NCBI RefSeq assembly: GCF_001625215.2
Contig: NC_030387.2
Span: 4,802,501 to 4,866,500, forward strand
Source: Daucus carota subsp. sativus
Taxonomy: Eukaryota; Streptophyta; Magnoliopsida; Apiales; Apiaceae
Length of the DNA stretch: 64,000 bases
Reading direction: 5' to 3'
Each line of letters begins with the position of its first letter. Within the stretch, counting starts at the first letter, position 1. A program made the position numbers and the translations under genes. Below the pieces are notes generated by a model that made no database searches, was not told where the DNA came from, and was given only the letters and a program-made list of their open reading frames with translations. Shown one piece after another: positions 10,525 through 23,028 of the stretch.

Positions 10525-11719
10525 ATGCGGAAGCAAAGAAAACGTCACCCTAGAGCTTCTAATAAAAGCAAGCGGAAGACATCAGGAAGTAGCAAAAATA
10601 ATGCGGAAAGCAGTAATGTCGTTGATGTTGATGATTATCATTATGATGATGTTATAGTTATAGATTTTCCTGCATTATGTCCCAAGAGCGATAGAAAATC
10701 AAGATTCATCATTTGTGTCGATGATGATAATGATGGCGTAGATGTTGAATGCGAAGAGTCATCTGGAAAGCTTAAAGACCAGTGGGAAAAAGCTTTCTCA
10801 AGGAGAAAATTAGAGGTTTGTTTAGCTTCATTCTCTTCCTGTTCTTCTCTCCGTCATAATGGTAACCAGACTACCTGAAATATACTGTTCACTCTTTTCT
10901 CTTCCCATACCTCTTTCTGCCAAAATGGTAACCAGACTACTTGAAATATCTGTTCACTTCCTTCTCTAGGAGGAAAAAGCACAAGAATTGCTGCTATTGC
11001 AAAAGAAAAAAGATGCAGAAAGTTCTCTATTGCAAGACATCGAGAGAAGGCAAAAGCAGCGTATAGAAGAAGTGCGTGGGACACAAAAGCAGGTTTGAAC
11101 ATCTTTAACATTTTCCATGTACTTGGCAATCCATGTCAGTAGTTCATCTGTTTTTCCCTTTACCTTGGCTGTTGGTATGTATCAGCAAAATAATCTTTTC
11201 ATGCTTATTTATATGCTGTAGGACGAGGATATTTTAAACTTAAAAGAGGAGCTACGTGCTAAGGTTAAGAGTGACCTTAGTAAACTGGAGTTGACTTGCC
11301 GTGATATGGCATCAGTACTGAGTGGCCTAGGTATCCAAGTAAAAGGTGGTGCAAATGAGGTGAGTGAACATGTCTGGGGGAGTGTATGATTTTGCAGATG
11401 TAAATTTATATACAAAAGATAATGGAAGATGTGCTTGTGAGTTAGAAGTTTGATATGGATTCTATAGTTCAGCCTGAAAATTATATTAGTGGTTTATAGT
11501 TACTGCTGATGTTACTCTGGTTTTTAAGTTAGCACTTGTGTTTAGTTAGTGTTTAACAGTTGATGACAAAACTAATACATATTTCAGGTCCGTGTAGCAA
11601 CTAAAAGAGCTTTGTTAAGCTTTCACCCTGATAGAGCTTTCCAATCTGACATTCGTCAACAAGTAGAAGCAGAAGAAAAGTTTAAGCTTATCAATCGCAT
11701 GAAGGAGAAGTTTGCATGA
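10525..11719 (+). CDS. C-terminal J-domain (DnaJ-like) protein
   Basis: Four coding exons join in phase 0: 10525-10815, 10970-11092, 11222-11359 and 11588-11719, giving 227 codons. The first Met of the open exon is at 10525 (MRKQRKRHPR); the exon is open further upstream but has no earlier ATG. The N terminus is basic, then acidic (VDVDDYHYDD, VDDDNDGVDVE). Exons 2 and 3 are Glu/Lys/Gln-rich and likely form a coiled coil. The last exon has the J-domain helix II-III core with the HPD motif (LLSFHPDRA) followed by a helical end (EAEEKFKLINRMKEKF). This matches plant co-chaperones with a degenerate C-terminal J domain, where HPD stimulates Hsp70 ATPase. The partner and pathway cannot be read from sequence. 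All introns have GT-AG ends. Confidence 0.82.
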
Positions 11720-13064
11720 AGGAGAACTAGGATATCCTTTGTCATAGTCATGTTCTCTTAGTTTTTGACTTTTTGCAGAAGAGGATGTCATATCGACTCT
11801 TAAATATAGTTTCCTTCTTACTTTTTAGCATCTACTTTAAAAAAAGCACTTTGTAGTTGTATCTATTGCAATGAAAATCAGCACTTGAAGTCGCCTTTAG
11901 TTTTATCTCTAATCCTTAAGTTCAAATCACTGGATAGGGAAAAAATATTCTTGCATAATCTAGTTGGATTCTCTTGTAACCACCCAAATCTGATATCTCT
12001 ATGTCAATATTTTTCATTTATTCACTACAGCAATATAAGATCTAGAACTTACGATATCTCAACAACACCTCTTGGTAGTAGTTACTAGTTACTATGTGGA
12101 AATTAAGTATTTGGTGTGGTTCGGACGCCTCACTGTTCAATATACAGAACTCGATTTTCCAGCCTCTTATGCTGAAGGGGTTTCTAAAGCGACAAATAAC
12201 ACGGAGTACTGCACTTCTACTGTTCCTGCAAAGGTACAAGTTCTTTATTGTTGCCGAACTATCTTAACCCATCACAGTAGACCATGTTTGTTTGAAAAGA
12301 TTATAATTCCTGGATTATATCACAAAATAAAGGATTATAATCCCATGATTTCATATCCCATTCATTGTTTTAGTTCATCCCGGTGATTATAATATCTTGT
12401 AAAAGAATGTATTATAATCCATAAAAATGAATCAAAAAAGTGATTGCAACAAAGTTTCATTGGATTATAATCTCTTAAATTTGAAGAAAATAATGTGACT
12501 ATCCCAGTATTATAAGAGTATGAATTTATGAATCTGTTTTTGAGATGTGCAGGAGTCAACATGATATGATCAAATAATGTGATTGTTAAACCCTTGGAAA
12601 GATGACTTGAATCGGAACACTAGTTTGGCAGCCTCTTCCTTAAAAGGGGACCATTACATCAATTAATCACAACTAAATTCAATTTCAATTGGACCTTGCA
12701 TCTGTAACAAAAAATTGCCTGCAGCTCCTCTTGGATTCAACACAATGATGTAAGATTATGGACCACTATATCTGATGTAAGATGAGAGCTACTTTTACAT
12801 GCAATATACTATGAAAGACAAATAGTTTTCTTAATACAATAATTGTCCTTCAATAAAGATTTTCTATTTATTGAGGACCATCCTCTGGAAATTTAAATGC
12901 ATACAATATCTTTCGACTATGACATGATATCTAAAATGTTAAAAAAATGTCCAACTCTGATTAAGATATCTGGAGACTGGATTTTTATAAATTGTAATAG
13001 TAAAAGGGATTCTAATATGCATGCAGAGCTTTAAGGTTTAGCTAAGTTTGATTCAGGAAATATT
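11720..13064 (+). other. 3' flank of the J-domain gene, MITE-like repeats, P450 promoter region
   Basis: No gene seen. Between about 12300 and 12475 the motif GGATTATAAT(C) or a near match recurs about five times in both orientations, suggesting an old MITE. The stretch 12075-12232 is open and ends in a donor-like AAAG|GTACAAG, but no partner exon is seen. Confidence 0.4.
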
Positions 13065-15074
13065 ATGGGTTTGATAGCATATCTGATCATCTTTCTTTCA
13101 GGTTTTATGACCTTGTACGTTCTTTTGGCTGTTGTTAGATTTGCTGGCAAAGTATGGTGGAATCCCCTCCGCGTACAGTACAAGATGAAACTCCAGGGCA
13201 TAACAGGTCCTTCTTACAAATTTCTTTATGGGAATACCAAAGAAATCTTAGTAATGAGAAGAAGTTCAATGGAAAAACCTATGGATGATCTGTCGCACCA
13301 TATATTCCCCAGGATTCTGCCTCATGTACACTCATGGATGGACAACCATGGTAACTGATCAATTAGAGAACTTTTTATTATGTGTCGTTTCCATATTTTG
13401 ATAATTATTTAGTGATCTCTTAGAAGTATAACGTGATAAGATCGATACTTTCTTCAAGGTGCAAACTTTCTAAACTGGTATGGTCCTCAAGCCCAACTGG
13501 TGGTGACAGAAGTCGAGCTAGTCAAAGAGATACTGAACAACAAGGACAATTCTTTTCCGAAAATAGAGCTTGAAGGCTATGCAAAGAAGCTGTTAGGAGA
13601 TGGGCTGTCATCAAGCACTGGTGAAAAGTGGCTTAAGCTTCGGAAACTGTCAAATCATGTATTTTATGCAGAGAACTTAAAAGTAAGTTATTTAAATTCA
13701 TCGTTATTTGATTAATATACAACAAATCAAGTTAAAGTATCAGATTTGGAGCTGTAAGATAATTTAGTCACCTAAGAATAAATAAGAATGTATGCAGAAC
13801 ATGATTCCAACAATGGTCACAAGTGTCGGAATGATGCTGGAAAGATGGAAAGAGCATGAAAACAGAGAGATTGAAGTGTTTGAAGAATTCAGGATCTTGA
13901 CATCAGAAGTCATTTCCAAGACAGCTTTTGGCAGCAGTTATTTAGAGGGTGAAGATATGTTCAAGATGTTGATGAAGTTGACCTTGATAGTTTCCAGAAA
14001 TCTTCATGTAGTTAGGTTTCCTCTCATAAGGTGATTTCCGGCATACATAAACTGATTCATTAGTCCTTTTTACCTGTTAGGTGATAGTAAAATCTGAGGT
14101 TACCTTAAGTATTTTATTTCCAGCTCTACCATGTTTATTGTATCCTCATCCTCTGCAGTAAAATAATAAAAAGTAAAGACGATAAAGAGTCAGAGAAGCT
14201 TGAGCAAGGAATTCATGATTGCATTTCGAAGATGATAAATAACAGAGAAAAAGAAAGTTCTGGCGTGATGGAGAGTAATGGAAGTGGTGATTTTCTTGGC
14301 AGTCTGTTGGAGGCTAACAACAACAGAGATGCGAGCAAGAGGCTACTCATGCAAGATATGGTAGACGAGTGCAAAACTTTCTATTTTGCTGGTCATGAAA
14401 CGACGACATCGCTGCTTGGATGGACTATTCTTCTTCTTAGTACAAACAAACAATGGCAAGAAAAGGCTAGAAATGAGGTTGTTGAACTGTTTGGCCAAGC
14501 AAATCCTACTTCAGATGGCATTCCCAAGCTCAAAAATGTATGCAATCCAAAACTCCAACCAATTCGTCTCATAATTTACTTGATCAATCCTTATTATTTA
14601 CAACCAACATATGAAAAAATGTTATTGCGGTTCATTTTGATGTAGATGAACATGATCATTGAAGAATCACTAAGGCTATACCCTCCAGTGCCTGTGATCA
14701 AAAGAAAGGTTGAAAAACAAGTTCAACTAGGAAACTTAAAGCTTCCGCCTCATCTGGAGCTATATATTTCACCACTAGCACTCCATCACGATCCTCAAAT
14801 ATGGGGAGAAGATGTTCATATCTTTAAACCGGATAGATTTGCAAATGGAGTTGCTAACGCTACCAAGAATACAGCAGCAGCATTTCTGCCATTCGGGTTT
14901 GGCCCTCGTACTTGTGTGGGATTAAATTTTGCTATCGTCGAAGCAAAGATAGCGCTTGCAATGATACTTCAACGCTATGCTTTCACATTATCGCCTACCT
15001 ATGTTCATTCCCCGATTCAGACTTTCATGGTTCGACCTCAACATGGTGTTCAGATCATTCTTTTTCCTCTCTGA
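13065..15074 (+). CDS. Cytochrome P450, CYP72 clan (CYP749-like)
   Basis: Five exons, 13065-13350, 13459-13682, 13798-14030, 14159-14537 and 14646-15074, join in consistent phases to 516 codons, the normal size for a microsomal plant P450. Residues 1-27 form the N-terminal membrane anchor. Visible motifs are the WWNPLRVQ hinge region, the I-helix oxygen-binding AGHETTT, ExxR in EESLRLYPP, the FKPDRF (PERF-type) motif, and the heme loop FGFGPRTCVG with the Cys ligand. The sequence KFLYGNTKEI and the five-exon layout fit the CYP72 clan; my best guess is CYP749A. Such enzymes are ER monooxygenases using a P450 reductase. The substrate is unknown. No frame break or missing key residue is seen, so the gene looks functional. 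Confidence 0.93.
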
Positions 15075-15395
15075 AATGCAGAATAAATTCAGGTTTATTA
15101 GTGTTTTGCTGTTAAATTTCTTCTGGCAGTGATGTTTAAGTTTATAGTTAATTATGCAATATATCAATTGTTTTGAGCCAAAACTCTACAATTGATGATG
15201 AAAACTAGTTAAGAAATCTTAAAAAAGAAAAAGAACTAAATTCCACATATTCGATAAATAGCATGATAAATAGCATTACAAACCGACTCGAACCAAACCA
15301 AACATATCCAGTTTTCCGACAAACATGAAAAGAACACTGCTGTTCCATAATACAACAAGATCAAACACAAAAGCTTCACACCCTAGCAAAATCCA

Positions 15396-15725
15396 TTAAC
15401 GGTTTCGCCTTCGAAGATCCCGAAAATAAGATCCAGGGTTTCCCTCAAACTCCCTTCTCGGCATCCTATAGTTTCTACCGGGAGCTCTCATGGTCCTCTC
15501 TGATCTCCCTCTTCCACAACATTTACAGCAAAACATCAACAACAAAAGCACCAACCATGCAACCAAGAAAGGTGCACCAACTTGAGCCCAGTGCTTCAAT
15601 GCATCTGCTCTTGTTCCTGGAGGAAACACTTTGTCAACCCATTGGATCACTCTAGTTTCGTAATCTTTCACCATTTGTTCCACCATTTTATTGTCTCTGT
15701 AGCTTAGAGACAGAGGTACAGACAA
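15396..15725 (-). CDS. Small single-pass membrane protein, copy 1
   Basis: A one-exon ORF of 109 residues. It has an N-terminal soluble helix (VKDYETRVIQWVDKVFPP), one strongly hydrophobic segment (about residues 50-66, FLVAWLVLLLLMF), a Cys cluster just after it (CCKCCGR), and a basic tail with the motif APGRNYRMPR. It is clearly paralogous to 17234-17647: both have W(V/S)DKVFPP, RAD, W, the membrane segment, the Cys-rich juxtamembrane run, APGRN.RMPR and a closing NP..YF..LR. The Cys cluster beside the membrane suggests palmitoylation (inference). Function is unknown; I recognise it only as a plant-specific small membrane protein. Translation may instead begin at the internal Met of MVEQMVKDY. 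Confidence 0.7.
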   Translation of the reverse strand: MSVPLSLSYRDNKMVEQMVKDYETRVIQWVDKVFPPGTRADALKHWAQVGAPFLVAWLVLLLLMFCCKCCGRGRSERTMRAPGRNYRMPRREFEGNPGSYFRDLRRRNR

Positions 15726-15940
15726 GAGTAAACACTTGAGTCAATGACTAGTATTTAGATTAGAGATTTACTTTATCATTATACTTACTTTATCACCCAC
15801 TGTCCTTGCTTTTCCGTGACTAATTCGGAGTATTAATGGTGGCTTTTCTTGGTGGAAAATTATGGACTTTATTCTTGCGTCAGATTCATGACATCCTTAT
15901 TTTTGGGAAATCAATGTAAAGTTTTATTTTCTGTAATTTA

Positions 15941-16201
15941 CTGTCCCTCTCATTTATTTACGTTATTATAAATAGTAAATTTGTCTCATCATTACACCCA
16001 CTATCTTCCCCTACTATCTCATATTTAACAATAAAACCTACTATTACACCCACTACTTTCCCCACTATCTCAAATCTATTATTAAATATTGATAGGTCCC
16101 ACCACTTTACCCACTTTTCATCTAACTTTACTCATTTTTCATACATTGTCTTGGTCTCCGTGTTCGCTTCCAATGTAAACAATTGAGGGGGACGGAGGGA
16201 G
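15941..16201. mobile_element. Stowaway-type MITE
   Basis: Ends CTGTCCCTCTC and GAGGGGGACGGAGGGAG in inverted orientation, flanked by TA on each side. It holds no ORF. It lies between the two small membrane protein genes. Confidence 0.7.
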
Positions 16202-16291
16202 TAAATTTTAATACAACTCCGCTGCAACTGCAAGGATGGTCAGAAAAAACGTGTAATTGTTAGGTTAGAGTTCAACTCGATTAGATATGCA

Positions 16292-16458
16292 TTCCCTCCG
16301 TTTAATATAGTTCGTCTCTTAATTTTTTTTATATCTATTTTAAAACTTAACTTTCTGATTATTAAAATAATAAATGAATATTTTTATAATTTTAGCCAAA
16401 AATCGGTCATTTGACTTTTATAAAATTGGAATGGATATACAATGAGCGAGGGAGGGAG
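16292..16458. mobile_element. Stowaway-type MITE, short
   Basis: Inverted ends TTCCCTCCGTTTAATA and GAGGGAGGGAG around an AT-rich core. TA follows the right end; the left TA appears mutated. Confidence 0.6.
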
Positions 16459-16796
16459 TATATAAAATTATGAAAAAAAATAAAAGCTCGATCACAGAGT
16501 AATATGAAACCCGAGTTCTGCTTGATAAAGTATTCAAATAGCTCAAACTACCGAATCGAATATTTTACGAATTGAACTCGAATAGCTTAGGAATAATTTG
16601 ACTTGTTTATGCCATGAACCCTTTAGTTGCGGTGATGAAAGCTTCTAAAAACGATGGTTTAATCTTCCGGCCAATTTCAAGCCTTATGATTAAGAACAAG
16701 AGAATTAAAGTACACTGGAAAGTTGAGGCCTTAATAATTACCAGTGATCTGATCATAAGGTTTTATCTGTCACAAAAAAACTCCATCTTCATATTC

Positions 16797-16915
16797 ATAA
16801 CTTAGTAAAAATTACCAACAGAGTTCCCAGAACGCAGATTCCGAAAGTAGCCTAAAGGGTTCCTAAACAGATTTCTTGGCATTCTAAGGAAGAACATCAT
16901 CCTCACAGCTCTTCC
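16797..16915 (-). pseudogene. Truncated third copy of the small membrane protein gene
   Basis: About 120 bp aligning with the 3' end of the 17234-17647 gene (shared blocks include ATTACCAACAGAGTTCCCAG and CATCATCCTCACAGCTCTTCC). It lacks the sequence for the membrane helix and the N terminus and has small deletions in the C-terminal motif region. It shows that the local family once had at least three members. Confidence 0.8.
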
Positions 16916-17233
16916 TTTTTTCCTGTGTTTTGATTTTCTGACTTTCCTTTTTTTCCTGTGTTTTGGTCCTTCGGAGTTGGGAGTGTACTAAATTGACATT
17001 AAGGACTTTGTTTCTCAACTTTGTATGTACAATTAGCCCAAAACTATAAAATCTGAAGCAAGAGTATACAAAAAATTCTACTCCAAACTAAAGCTAAAAG
17101 AGCAGAGAGACTGTTTACGTTGAAACCAATAATCGAGCAACCATTGGTTCATATCATATATCATACAAAGATGATTTAGAAACACAACATTTATTCAAAA
17201 CAAGAAAGAACACCAACACAAAAGCTCCATAAC

Positions 17234-17647
17234 CTAGCAAAGATTACCAACAGAGTTCCCAGAACGCAGATTCTGAAAATAACCTGCCGGGTTCCTCTCA
17301 AACACATTTCTTGGCATTCTAATGTTCCTTCCAGGAGCCTTCATCATCCTCACAGCTCTTCCTCCACCACAACAGCAACGTTTAACACAACATATCAGCA
17401 TCAAAATCACCAGCCCTGTTATCAAAAAAGGTGTAGCAACATGAACCCAGTGGCTAAGTGTGTCTGCTCTTGAATCTGGTGGAAAAACCTTGTCAGACCA
17501 GTGGATCACTGCTTCCCACCAGTACTGCAAGAAAACCACCACTTCTTTCAGCTTTTCAAAAACATAGTCTTTGATATTCTCTTCATTTTTTTCCAGTTCC
17601 ATTGTGTTTTGCATTAAAGCTAGCACGGACTTCACCATTTTAGACAT
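17234..17647 (-). CDS. Small single-pass membrane protein, copy 2
   Basis: A one-exon ORF of 137 residues, paralogous to 15396-15725. An amphipathic N-terminal region (about residues 1-45) precedes VIHWSDKVFPPDSRAD, a membrane helix (about 72-86, PFLITGLVILMLICC), a Cys-rich run (CCVKRCCCGG), and the basic conserved tail APGRNIRMPRNVFERNP. It is longer than copy 1 at both ends. Tandem same-strand arrangement with a relic copy between points to local duplication. Function unknown. Confidence 0.72.
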   Translation of the reverse strand: MSKMVKSVLALMQNTMELEKNEENIKDYVFEKLKEVVVFLQYWWEAVIHWSDKVFPPDSRADTLSHWVHVATPFLITGLVILMLICCVKRCCCGGGRAVRMMKAPGRNIRMPRNVFERNPAGYFQNLRSGNSVGNLC

Positions 17648-17771
17648 AATTCAACTTCAAGAGACTTTGAGTGTTGGGTCTTGCTTTATAATGATATCAA
17701 TATTATTATTCCATTTACTTTTGTCAAATCAATTATTGATTTGTTTAGGGTATCTTGCTTTCTATGACTAA

Positions 17772-19264
17772 CAATTTAGTGCTTAAAATTCGTGATTATC
17801 ACTCTTTCTCAGCTTTTGAGTATAAATGGGCCAACTTGCCAAAATATAAAAAAATGATTAATGGTTAGTCCTTATTCGGTCCAAAACAGTGTCAAGGATT
17901 CATTCAAGGTGTGCATTTTAGTAGAAATGGGCTTTTTGATCTCTATGTATCCATCTATTTTGAGCCGATCAAAGTTCTCTTGGCCCTCATTTGTGTTCTT
18001 GTACAGGGAGATAACAAAAATTGGATTAATATTTTAAAAATATTATATATAAATTCAAATACGGATCAGATTTTTACATTGGCATTATACATTTGACAGC
18101 CCTATACTCTTAATCAGAAATAGTATATTTTCTCTTAGTAAATTAATGATAATTGAATAATTGAATACAATGTCACTTTTAATTACTAGAAATATAAGAA
18201 GTTATTTGATATATAAATATTTTATGTGGCGAATAGTATCCTTGTTGGTCAACTTAATTTGATCTCTCAATGAACAATCAAGTCATTTGCCCCAACTAAA
18301 AATTTATGATGATAATAGCCATGGGGCCGTTTGGAAGAGCTTATAAGTGTTTTTTGCTAGTGTTTGGGAAAAAGGTAGAAGTCATGAAACAAAAGTTAGG
18401 AATCGTAACTTTTTATAAGTGCTTCTCGACTTTTTACACAAACGATACGAATAAGTGCTTATAACTTAAAAGTCCAGTCATGAAACAAAAGCTAGGAATC
18501 GTAACTTTTTATAAGTACTTCTCGACTTTTTACACAAACGATACGAATAAGTGCTTATAACTTAAAAATCCAGAAGCGAGGCTTAAAAGCCCCGCCAAAC
18601 ACCCACATTATATCTGGAGTCATCTTCACAGTAAATTCTATTTTTGTTTTTGAGCCGTGGCTTCATGTTCATGGACCTACAATATTCCCCACAGAAACAA
18701 AGCAAAACTAGAAAAGAAAGAGAGGGGCCTATCAATGTCCTCTTTAGTTAGGGTGTGTATAATATGTCCCTTGAGAAAAAGGCTGAAACACCATGTGCCC
18801 CAATTTTAACTACCATCTTTACAAGGTGGTTCAAGTGACCCCCAGCCTGCCCCTATTCATTTGCTTTCTACATGATACCTAATAGCATTCGATCAATCCG
18901 AATCGAGCCATATTTATTGAATATAACATTGATTTTTCTCTTTATTTATAACACCGAATCTGAAACTAAACCGTTGTCGGAGTATTGGAGTGAAATATGA
19001 CATTGAATCCAAAGTTAAATGTTGTGGGAGGATTAGACCAAGTTGCTCCAACACTCATTTCATAAAAATCTAGCAACTAACTAAATTAGCACTTCAAATT
19101 ACAACCATAATACATGATTTATTGAATATGAACTCCAAAATAGAACACACTAACACGTTGTAAGTTATATACATAGTAAAACCATAAGAGAAACCCATAA
19201 ATAGATATATGTAAGAATGTGTTTAGGTAGAAAAACAAACAATTTAGTTAAGACCAGTGTACGG
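17772..19264. other. Intergenic region with one MITE
   Basis: No gene seen apart from the MITE listed at 18323-18604. The rest is AT-rich DNA between the membrane protein genes and the stress-protein-like gene. Confidence 0.6.
18323..18604. mobile_element. MITE with GGGGCCGTTTGG end and internal 96-bp tandem duplication
   Basis: Begins GGGGCCGTTTGG and ends GCCAAACACCC. Internally, 18382-18477 is repeated almost exactly at 18478-18573, starting TCATGAAACAAAAG. The same family occurs at 50261-50517 with only one internal unit, so the duplication is specific to this copy. The target duplication is not clear. Confidence 0.7.
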
Positions 19265-20287
19265 TCAAGCCAAGAGCCAGAAGTTTTTGTGACGCTTAGT
19301 AGTGATCAAATAACCACCGTCTTTGCTTTTTCTCCTCACTGCAATGGCCATGCAACTGGCATTCTGAATGCAGTGTTCCACCACCCCATTGCCTCCGATT
19401 CGTCGGTTTCCCGCCCACATCATCAAGAGGCGCCATGACATGGACCGTTTCTTCTGGCCTAGAATTAGCATGGCTACCTCTTTCTTCTTGGCCTGTTCCA
19501 CCACTGTCGGACCTTTTTCTTTCCCTTCTGCAACTATAATCTCTGTTTCAACCTGTGACAATATTCATGGACTTTATATCAGTATTCGTAACATTAATTA
19601 ATTTATGTGACAAGATCAAAAATTGAACTACAGAAGCACGGATGAAACAAATTATGGCTTAAATTATATTTTTCATGCAATCATGACATAATATTTTTCG
19701 AATAATAACTCAGAAACCAGAGGGCCTGTGTAGAACAAGCCATTCAGCCCTCTGGCTCTGTCAATAATACTAAATATACGACGATAGTAAATTTTGCAGA
19801 CCTCGGGTCTCTTAAGTTTACACGTAGTCTTCATAGAGTGCAGAAAATCGGGGATTCTTGGAACTGGATGGCCATCCTTGCTAAATCTCTCGCCTGCCAG
19901 AAAATAAAAGTAAATTCAAATTCACTTAATTAAGATAATGAAAATCCAAGCAAGGGCTAGTGATGATCACACAAACTGCAAACCTTGCTTAGAAGGCTTG
20001 GTGACATAAAGAAGATACAATAAGTCTCGGCTCTGCAGAGTATGAGTTAAAGCCCAGTGAAGTGCATTCCTAGCTTCTAAGCTTGATTCAACCACTAACA
20101 TTATTTTCCTGCCATTTACCGATTTTGAAGCAGCATCCTCAGCATTTTCAACTCCCCTGTCACCCGAAAGTTCATTTTTCAGGTCAGTGGTCGATGAATC
20201 GGTCTGAACTGTGGGTGAACGAATTCTGACATGCGGCCTAATCTTGTTTAAGCAAAACCCCGGCAGTTTTGCTGCTGCTCTAACCAT
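19265..20287 (-). CDS. Universal stress protein-like (adenine nucleotide alpha-hydrolase fold)
   Basis: Three exons on the minus strand, 20287-19984, 19893-19802 and 19552-19265, join in phase to 227 codons. The N-terminal 50 or so residues are basic and low in conservation. The USP-like core starts at GRKIMLVVESSLEARNALHW, a typical first strand and helix, with LLYLLYV as the next strand. Exon 3 carries EIIVAEGKEKGPTVVEQAKK, the MLILGQKKRS strand and loop, and the C-terminal ASCMAIAVRRKS. The classic ATP-binding G-2x-G-9x-G(S/T) loop is not well kept (GQKKRS, then GNRRIGGNG), so nucleotide binding is doubtful. Usual roles are in stress signalling; the role here is unknown. Confidence 0.82.
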
Positions 20288-22940
20288 TTGTTTCTCTCTT
20301 GTTCTTTCTGAGAACCTGTAGTTTTGCGCACTTTACCTTTAATTATACAGAGGACCTGAATTGCTGTATCTTTCTTTTGATAAAGAGACTTGCTATATCT
20401 ATCTGTACTAGTAAAGAATAGGTAGGTCGGATAATTTTTTTTTCCCCAAATGATAAACGAGATTTTTGTAAGAACCCGTTCGCCTGTCAGAACGAATCAA
20501 GTATACCGTTATTATGATATACACATTATGGCTCAAAAGATGCATGTGGAGGAATCATAGTGTAAGTTGATTACTAAGGCAATCAATGATTGTGTCGACG
20601 AGGGACCATATGTTAATTACTGATGAGAAATCACCCAACTTTCTTTCCAACAAAGCTTCTAGGTAAGAACATTTAACTTTTCTGCCATGAAGCACCGAGG
20701 GTCAGTCAAGGCTAAAGCCCCGGCTGAGCCTCCGAAAAAAATTAAATTTCTTTTTTGTAAATTATAATGCGTGGTTTAATATTTGATCTTGTTTCAAATT
20801 TAACGATCTATTCTTTTAACCAGGACTGTTTGGGAATCATTGTTCTAACTAGTAGCATGACGTCCCAATTCTTGCTCAGTTGCTCTTGCATCACACATGT
20901 TCAGTCTTCCTTCTCTTAGATCAGGAGTACAATTTATGCTATTTATGATATTTTTCCTTCCGATAAATTCAAAATTTATAAGCTATTTATAAATTTAAGA
21001 GCAAGTGCCACTGCACAAGAACATGTATAAATATCAACTGGGACGTTTAATGATTAAATTCTCAATGGATTAAGAGTAATCGGCATCATGGACATCGGAT
21101 TATGTATATACTGAACATTGGCTTAGTTCTTCACTTAATCCGGTAATCATGCCATTCCACCTTTCTTTTGCCAATCTCTACCTGAAAATTGTCGGTAGAT
21201 ACTAGATAGTTCCCTCTGCGACATCGACCTGGAGCTGGGGTATGGGTGCAAGGCCCTTCTCTAATACGCGACTAATTAACAAACATAATAATAATAACCA
21301 TCGGATTTATATACTTAAGGTTATCTGAAATAGCCAACAGGGAATGAGTACCGGTTGTTTCCCCAGGGAAGTGTATCTGTTATAAGAAAATGAAAGGATG
21401 TTGTAGTGTTATTTAGATTACTATCATTCTCTTTTGGCTAAAACTAAAGAGGAACATTAGCATATGAAATTATGAATGCATTCTGAAACCAAAAAATGAA
21501 AAAAGCAAACGTAAACCAGTCAGGTTACATGATCAGAAATGAATAACATGGATTCACTAGTCGGCAAATTGGCAGAGAACTACACGTACGGTAGACACCG
21601 ATGTCCAGCAATATCCACAAAGTTCAACATTCAACCATCGACACTGTTATGTTCTTCTTAGGCATATCTTTGCTAATCCAAATTCTGCAATTCTGGCCTC
21701 CAAATTTATGACTTGACATCCGGTTAAATGTTATATGACTTGACATCTCGGTGAATCACCAAGGGCTGACAGTCATGGTGTGGGTAAGCTAGTCCTTGAT
21801 CAACACCGACACCTATATCATAGCACAAAAGCCATTCCACGAGCAATGTCCTGGCTTTTTTTCCATGTAAACCTTCTTCAAGGCTTCTGGTTTAATGAAT
21901 TTTTGTACAGGTGAATGTTAATTGAGTTAATTCAAGCGAAAAAATAAATAGAACGAGACAAAATATTTGGTGACGCGGAAAACCCCGGAATAGGGTAAAA
22001 ACTGGGGGTGGGATTGGTTACCCAGCCAAAATGAGTTCCACTAATAATTTGTTTACGGCGCAGGAGATCTGTATCAACTCGGTGAGTTGTTATTGTTATA
22101 TACATAACTTCTAAGGGGCCGTTTGGTTTATGCAGAGGAAACGGAAAGGATACAGAAAGGGAAACAGACGGAATAGAAAGGAATGGCCCTCAATTCCTTT
22201 ACTCGTTTGTTTTAGTCCCGGAAACGGAAAGAAAAGCTGTTGATTACCTTTGTATGTGTTTGGTACGACAATATGAGGGAATCAACTCATGACTTTATAA
22301 TATTTTTTATTTAAATCAAACATTGTTATGCTTTTTATGTGAAAAATAATAAATCGAAAATTTTAATAAGTTATTAAAACAATTATTTTATTAATTTCTT
22401 TTTTTAATAATATTTTAATATGAATATACTAGTGCGGAGATAGCGATAAATTCTTGTCATTGCTTTGCAGGCACTTGCACCAGTTAGAAAACTACAAAAG
22501 CAGAGTATCCTTTGTATGACTTAGTGCAGAATTAGGAGACAAGACAAGCAACAATTAATAAAACTTCCAACTCCAGGAAAAGAATAGTTCATAATTGTCT
22601 GAAGTTCCAAAACCAGTGGCAACACCAAATGTTCTGGATACTATATTCCTAGTGACATTTGCAATAACCAGTCCAATTACTACTGCTATACTTGAAGTGA
22701 TGACTCCGGACATTGAACACCCAACTACATGGCTCTACAACAATGAGAACCACAAGTAAAAGGGCAAGATATACTTCCAAATATGTACTCTCTTGGCCAG
22801 TAAAAGTATCCTGGGAAGTATAGCTCCTAACCAATGATAAATTAACAAAGAAATTATGCAGATGCTTAAAGCCTGTAGCAGAGTAGAAAATAGTAAAAAT
22901 AGCCTGCAGATCTGCCAAGAAATTCTGCAGCATAAATCTT
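20288..22940. other. Intergenic region, mostly featureless
   Basis: No gene is supported. A GGGGCCGTTTGGTTTATGC-type MITE end occurs at about 22116 and is followed by GGAAACGGAAAG repeats in both orientations to about 22230, suggesting one decayed MITE. The remainder is AT-rich with short open frames only. Confidence 0.5.
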
Positions 22941-22945
22941 TAGCT

Positions 22946-23028
22946 GAAAGTTCTACAGGTTGCAAGTTGAGAAAATACACTTTTAAACAAAAAACAAGGT
23001 CACTTGATGTAACAAGCACCATAATTAG
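22946..23028 (+). repeat. 83-bp direct repeat, copy 1
   Basis: Identical in the bases compared to 25447-25529. It runs from AAAGTTCTACAGGTTGCAAG to CACCATAATTAG and brackets a 2.4-kb segment beginning TGTTGAGATACAAGCC. Confidence 0.9.
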
